12,076 nt of DNA from Hamiltosporidium magnivora (taxonomy: Eukaryota > Microsporidia > Dubosqiidae), in the NCBI GenBank assembly GCA_004325065.1, contig PITI01000464.1, forward strand, positions 1 through 12,076, read 5' to 3'. The notes beneath the pieces were generated by a model that searched no databases, was not told where the DNA came from, and was given only the letters and a program-made list of their open reading frames with translations. Made by a program: the position numbers and the translations under genes. Of this stretch, positions 8,557 through 12,076 are shown in pieces. Numbering within the stretch: the first letter of the stretch is position 1; every line of letters starts with the position of its first letter.

Positions 8557-8782
8557 CTATCCCACTATGCCGGAAGCAGAATTAGCTTAGAGTATTCTCT
8601 GCTTGTCGTAAGAGGCAACTAAAAGGAACTGATTCTCTATGGTGGGGTTGGGAGTAGGGCTAACAACCCCCCCCCTTTAAAACATTCTTGTTAGGAAACC
8701 CGAAAAAGTAAACAAAGCCACCGGAAAAAGACCCGTATGCGACCAGGGCTCATACAAGGCTATAGTGCCGAGTATGATGATG
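8557..8782 (+). mobile_element. Short SINE-like retroelement insertion with structured leader and ATG-repeat tail
   Basis: A 226-bp block, clearly richer in G+C than its surroundings, is flanked by AATTGAAGATA (8546-8556) and AATTAAAGATA (8783-8793), which agree at 10 of 11 positions and look like a target-site duplication. The block ends in GATGATG, a simple-repeat tail of the kind left by RTE/R4-like non-LTR retrotransposons. Inside are two hairpins: AAGCAGA/TCTGCTT (8574-8580, 8598-8604) and GGGGTTG/CAACCCC (8644-8650, 8664-8670). The phrases TGCTTGTCGTAAGAGGC, GGGAGTAGGGCTAAC and GGCTATAGTGCCGAG resemble a leader and tail that I recall in retroelements of invertebrate genomes. No protein is encoded, so it would need an enzyme supplied elsewhere. 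TAGCTTAGAGTA (8583-8594) is loosely like a tRNA A box, but no good B box follows. Confidence 0.65.
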
Positions 8783-9061
8783 AATTAAAGATAAACATAT
8801 CCTATAAATTAATTCAAAATCCGTGATCATTATCTGCTAAATAAACTATTCTTTCTTCATAATGCTTTTAAATTTAATGAAGTATAATTCTAAATTCTCA
8901 AAAAACTTGAATTTATATTTATTTGAGAAAAACTGAGGTAAATGCTAAAAAAAAATTTTACGCTCCGTATAGGATTTTCGACTAATTCTCACCACGGTTA
9001 TCAAACGCCTGCCCAATCTTCTAGCGTTAAAAATGTTGATATGTCTTTTTGCATTTTAAAC

Positions 9062-9088
9062 TATATCTATATTTGTAGTATAGATATA
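9062..9088. repeat. Perfect hairpin, 10-bp stem
   Basis: TATATCTATA (9062-9071) and TATAGATATA (9079-9088) are exact reverse complements around a 7-base loop. All but two of the stem pairs are A:T, so chance formation in such DNA is quite possible. Confidence 0.5.
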
Positions 9089-9687
9089 ATCTTGGCTAAT
9101 TGGTTGAATCGATTTTGTATGGCTTGAAGTATTTAAAGTATTAAATATACTAATGAATTGCTTATTTGTAGCTTTATATCTAACTTCGGTTTTTTATTTT
9201 CGTTATATAAGGTGGCTTTTTGTTTACACTATATACTTTGGACATATATAATAGTTGATTCTGATTAAGAGTTTATCCGTTTATTATGAAATTCGCTGGT
9301 TTTTTCTCTTTGGAATTATTGCACCTTTTTTTATATTGACTTGTTTCTTTTCAAAGAATGCAAAAGTTGCTAAAATTATTTTAAATCGTACATGGTATCT
9401 TATAACCCTCTCCGAATTTCTTTAAAATAAGTAAAAAGCTCCTTCATTTTGGCTATAATTTTTTTTGTATTTACAATTTGTGTATGCAACACACCATCTA
9501 TCTCATAGAAATATACAGGTTGAAGTCAAAAAACTCGTTAATCTTGTCGTAGTAAATGAAAATTTTTTAGTTCATTAATTGTATGAAATAATTTATAAAG
9601 ATTTAATTTTATGTAACGATTCATCTCAACGTTTGATACTTATTTAAATTAACATCATCTTTGATTTTATATATTTTCTATGTGTTC

Positions 9688-9709
9688 CTAAGTATATATA
9701 GATACTTAG
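9688..9709. repeat. Perfect hairpin, 8-bp stem
   Basis: CTAAGTAT (9688-9695) and ATACTTAG (9702-9709) are exact reverse complements around ATATAG. There is no T-run or neighbouring gene to make it a terminator. Confidence 0.5.
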
Positions 9710-9878
9710 ACTACCCGAAAGTTAGCAAAATGATGTTAAATCATTAAATTTCGTTTTTTTCTTACTATTTTCTTGATATTTCTCATCAAAATAAAGTCAC
9801 ATATTTTTCCATTGAAATAAAAAATGAATATTCCTTAAGTAAAAGTCAAAAACAGAATTAAAATATATTTATGTATTT

Positions 9879-9908
9879 TTTATCTATTTATCTATTTATC
9901 TATTTATA
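9879..9908 (+). repeat. 8-bp tandem repeat, TTTATCTA
   Basis: Three perfect copies of TTTATCTA (9879-9902) and a partial fourth. It is a simple minisatellite and possibly variable in length between isolates. Confidence 0.85.
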
Positions 9909-10510
9909 TTTCTTTTTGTAAATTTTTTTCGAGCTTTCGTTCAATTAAACAGAATAGTTTGAGAATTCAACGTTTTTTTTGAATAAAATCTACATATTAT
10001 TCCGTTTATAATTTTTTTTAATATATACATATTTAACTACCAACCGATACAAGATTTTTCTTGCGTAAAAATAATGTATTTTATCAAGTATGATTTTATA
10101 ATCTAAACATTCTAATATAGCTTAAGTTACATTTAGATGATTTTCCCGTTCGATTTATGGCTGGTTTAGTTTACATATATTTAGTACATTTCTATATTTT
10201 TTTAAGAATCCAGTTAATATAACCAAAATAAAAATGTATTTTTTCAAGTCAATCAGTACTTATAAAGATTTTAATCGTTTAAAACGTCACCGAATTTGTA
10301 AATAATATAGTTTATAGATATGAAAATTTTTTTATTTGAATCTAATTTTTATTAAAACTGAAACATGAAAAAGTAGAGAGAATTAATTATTGAACTTATA
10401 AATAAAATACAAAAAACAAAAATTTTCAACATATATTTTGATAAAAATATAGAAAATCAAAATAAATTTACCAAAAAAAGTAATGAAACTGATTAAAAAA
10501 TATTTGTTTC

Positions 10511-10537
10511 CTTATATATGAGCTCAAATGTAAATCC
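10511..10537 (+). promoter_or_regulatory. Likely short upstream region of the 389-residue gene
   Basis: TTATATAT (10512-10519) lies about 20 bases before the ATG, and TCC abuts the ATG, a weak form of the CCC box seen before the 226-residue gene. The ATG inside this region (10529) is followed at once by TAA, so it cannot be the start. Confidence 0.35.
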
Positions 10538-11707
10538 ATGAAAATTTTAATCCTGTTTGTTGCTATTATATTTTCGGGATCTATTCATAAAAAAAATAAA
10601 AATTTAAATCGATCAGATTTACAACAATTCAAAACAAACAAAAACCACTTGATTAAACAAGAAAAAGCCAGAATTTTAGAATTTAAACAAAAAAATAAAG
10701 AAAAAACCAAATTAACTTTCCAAATAAAAGAAAAAGAAACGAAATTTAATAAAATGGAAATACTATTAAGTAAGTCCATGAAACAATACGAAAAATCGAA
10801 ACAACAAAAAATTAAAAGTTCTGGTGCTCAATGTAGTGAAGAAAATAAAGATTTCGATATTTCAGATAATCTTAAAGTTTTTGAACAAATTAATAAAGTG
10901 CAAATCGAGATCTCTAAATTATTGTTTGAATTAATCACTATTTTTTCATCTAAGAAAAGCCTCACTAAAAGATTAGCGTTTTTAGCCGATAGTTTTAATG
11001 ATCGCAATGAACTTCTTTTTAATCTTAATGAAGAAGAAACTGGTATTCTAAATGAAGTATATAAAAGATTCGATGAGATAAAAAAAGAAGCATTAGATGA
11101 TGAGTATAAATTTAAAATTTATTATGAAAAATTTAAACGCACAATTTTGAATTGCGAAACCATAGGTGAGATGAATATTTCAAAAGAAAAAACTACCGAC
11201 GCAAATAAATATTATAAAAAAGACTCGAAATCAATTCGCACTAAAAATACCGATCTAACATATGATTTAAATGGTTGGGATGATATTATGAACGAGTCCC
11301 CAAGTATTCTAACACATTCAAGCGATTCTTATTATAGTCTTGAAACTACCAATTCCCCTAAGAAAAAATCACCATGCAATTCACAAGCTATTATATCTCC
11401 ATCGACACCTTCGATAAAAAATAGTTTAAATCTCAATTCAAAGAATTCACTGAATTATAAGGAACTCGAACAGGATATTAAAGATAAAGCACCACAAGCT
11501 TTACCTATCTCGGCTAAAAGTATTTCACCAAAAAACATACTTCCAACAAAAAATATTACAGCTGGCAAGGCTCTAATAACTCTTTCTGATCCAAGTAAGA
11601 ACGTTGACAGGTTTGAAACTGTCTTTAACCATTCGTATGAAGTTGGCGCAAAAAAAGAATATATTGCAAATTTAAAGCTAAAGAAAACCCAAAAAAAGAA
11701 GTTTTGA
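10538..11707 (+). CDS. Secreted, coiled-coil, Ser/Pro-rich hypothetical protein, 389 residues
   Basis: I do not recognise this protein. It starts with a clear signal peptide, MKILILFVAIIFSGSIHKK (hydrophobic core 3-13, cut likely near 15-17). Residues about 28-95 are dense in Lys/Glu/Gln with heptad-like spacing and probably form a coiled coil. Residues 110-205 are helical and more hydrophobic (KLLFELITIF, RLAFLADSF). Residues about 215-350 are low-complexity, Asn/Ser/Lys/Pro-rich and probably disordered, with repeated short Ser-Pro sites (NESPS, TNSPKKKSP, ISPSTPS, SISPK) suited to phosphorylation. The tail is strongly basic (LKLKKTQKKKF). Cysteines are at 99, 206 and 280. There is no further membrane segment. 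It is intronless. The layout fits an exported parasite protein, and the basic tail could bind acidic partners or nucleic acid, but this is inference. Confidence 0.85.
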   Translation: MKILILFVAIIFSGSIHKKNKNLNRSDLQQFKTNKNHLIKQEKARILEFKQKNKEKTKLTFQIKEKETKFNKMEILLSKSMKQYEKSKQQKIKSSGAQCSEENKDFDISDNLKVFEQINKVQIEISKLLFELITIFSSKKSLTKRLAFLADSFNDRNELLFNLNEEETGILNEVYKRFDEIKKEALDDEYKFKIYYEKFKRTILNCETIGEMNISKEKTTDANKYYKKDSKSIRTKNTDLTYDLNGWDDIMNESPSILTHSSDSYYSLETTNSPKKKSPCNSQAIISPSTPSIKNSLNLNSKNSLNYKELEQDIKDKAPQALPISAKSISPKNILPTKNITAGKALITLSDPSKNVDRFETVFNHSYEVGAKKEYIANLKLKKTQKKKF

Positions 11708-11723
11708 GAAATAATTCAACTAA

Positions 11724-11729
11724 AATAAA
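11724..11729 (+). terminator. Probable polyadenylation signal of the 389-residue gene
   Basis: AATAAA lies 16 bases past the TGA stop, matching the close spacing at the other orphan gene. Confidence 0.5.
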
Positions 11730-11979
11730 ATTATTTTGAAATTTATTTATCTATTTCTGTTTTATTAACTTAATTAAATTAATTTTTTTTATTTCATTTT
11801 TAATGTTTCTAACTGATTAATACAAAATATTTATGTAAATTTATATAACTGACAACATTTAAATATAATCATGAATATATTTATACTTCTAATATTCATT
11901 GAATTATATTTATTTTATCCCAAACTATTTAATTAAAATAACTATTAAACAATAATTACTATTATAATAGAGACTCTTA

Positions 11980-12076
11980 GTGGAGGGAGGCTAACCACAT
12001 AAAAAACTTTCTGCTTGGCAATGAGTGTGTGAAACTGGTGTGAGATAATTGTTTGGATTTTTGGTGGGAATAAAAC
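11980..12076 (+). repeat. Dispersed repeat, copy 2 (cut by the window edge)
   Basis: Homologous to 1196-1295: core 11993-12024, same 38-base spacing, then GGTGGGAATAAAAC ending at the last base. The element probably continues beyond the window. The first G-rich bases (GTGGAGGGAGG) mark a sudden composition change from the AT-rich DNA on its left, which helps place its left end near 11980. Confidence 0.75.

Larger units (their letters stand above)
8794..10510. other. Long AT-rich gene-free stretch with simple repeats and hairpins
   Basis: It contains two perfect hairpins (9062-9088 and 9688-9709) and one 8-bp tandem repeat (9879-9908), listed separately. A frame at 8942-9127 has an ATG but no recognisable features and no upstream signals. 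I see no gene. Confidence 0.4.

Noticed and set aside
8583..8660. tRNA gene or tRNA-derived head in the SINE-like element
   Set aside because: An A-box-like string is present but there is no acceptable B box or cloverleaf; the stems found are simple hairpins.
8942..9127. Open frame of 61 codons with an ATG
   Set aside because: No similarity, no signal and ordinary AT-rich surroundings; most likely chance.
10585..10779. Open frame on the minus strand inside the 389-residue gene
   Set aside because: It is the shadow of the Lys-rich coiled-coil coding region.

Overview
The window is very AT-rich, gene-poor eukaryotic nuclear DNA. I read it as a microsporidian with an expanded, repeat-laden genome, of the kind seen in Hamiltosporidium; the genus is an inference. 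The reasons are intronless genes, very short upstream and downstream untranslated regions (a CCC box 5 bases before one ATG, AATAAA 15-20 bases after stops), lysine/asparagine-rich proteins of no known family that begin with a secretion signal, and a decayed KRBA2/SCAND3-like integrase, a type I recall as common in microsporidia. No bacterial features are present.

Layout. 1-162 (+) is the last 53 codons of a gene that looks like SRP54, the signal-sequence-binding subunit of the signal recognition particle. 361-800 is a less AT-rich relict, perhaps of a non-LTR reverse transcriptase on the minus strand. About 1196-1295 is the first copy of a dispersed repeat whose second copy is cut by the right edge of the window (about 11980-12076). 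1346-3540 holds nothing I can name. 3565-3657 is a block of C-rich boxes related to the array at 5646-6045. 4210-5011 (-) is a broken integrase gene in at least four reading-frame pieces. 5226-5300 is a short GC-rich scrap between 13-bp direct repeats. 5646-6045 is a degenerate C-box repeat array with an inverted arm and, in its right half, a period of about 30 bp. 6224-6904 (-) encodes a 226-residue secreted protein of unknown function. 8557-8782 is a compact, structured, SINE-like insertion between imperfect 11-bp direct repeats. 10538-11707 (+) encodes a 389-residue secreted, coiled-coil and Ser/Pro-rich protein of unknown function.

Only three genes look intact or potentially intact: one housekeeping gene, cut by the edge, and two predicted secreted orphan proteins set in long stretches of transposon debris. 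The two orphans do not form an operon. They are divergent and 3.6 kb apart. Both could act at the parasite surface or in the host, but the sequence does not show which. The most notable finds are the integrase, whose three catalytic acidic positions can still be located across broken frames, the SINE-like insertion, and the C-box repeat family found at two loci in both orientations. I did not find a convincing new multigene system.
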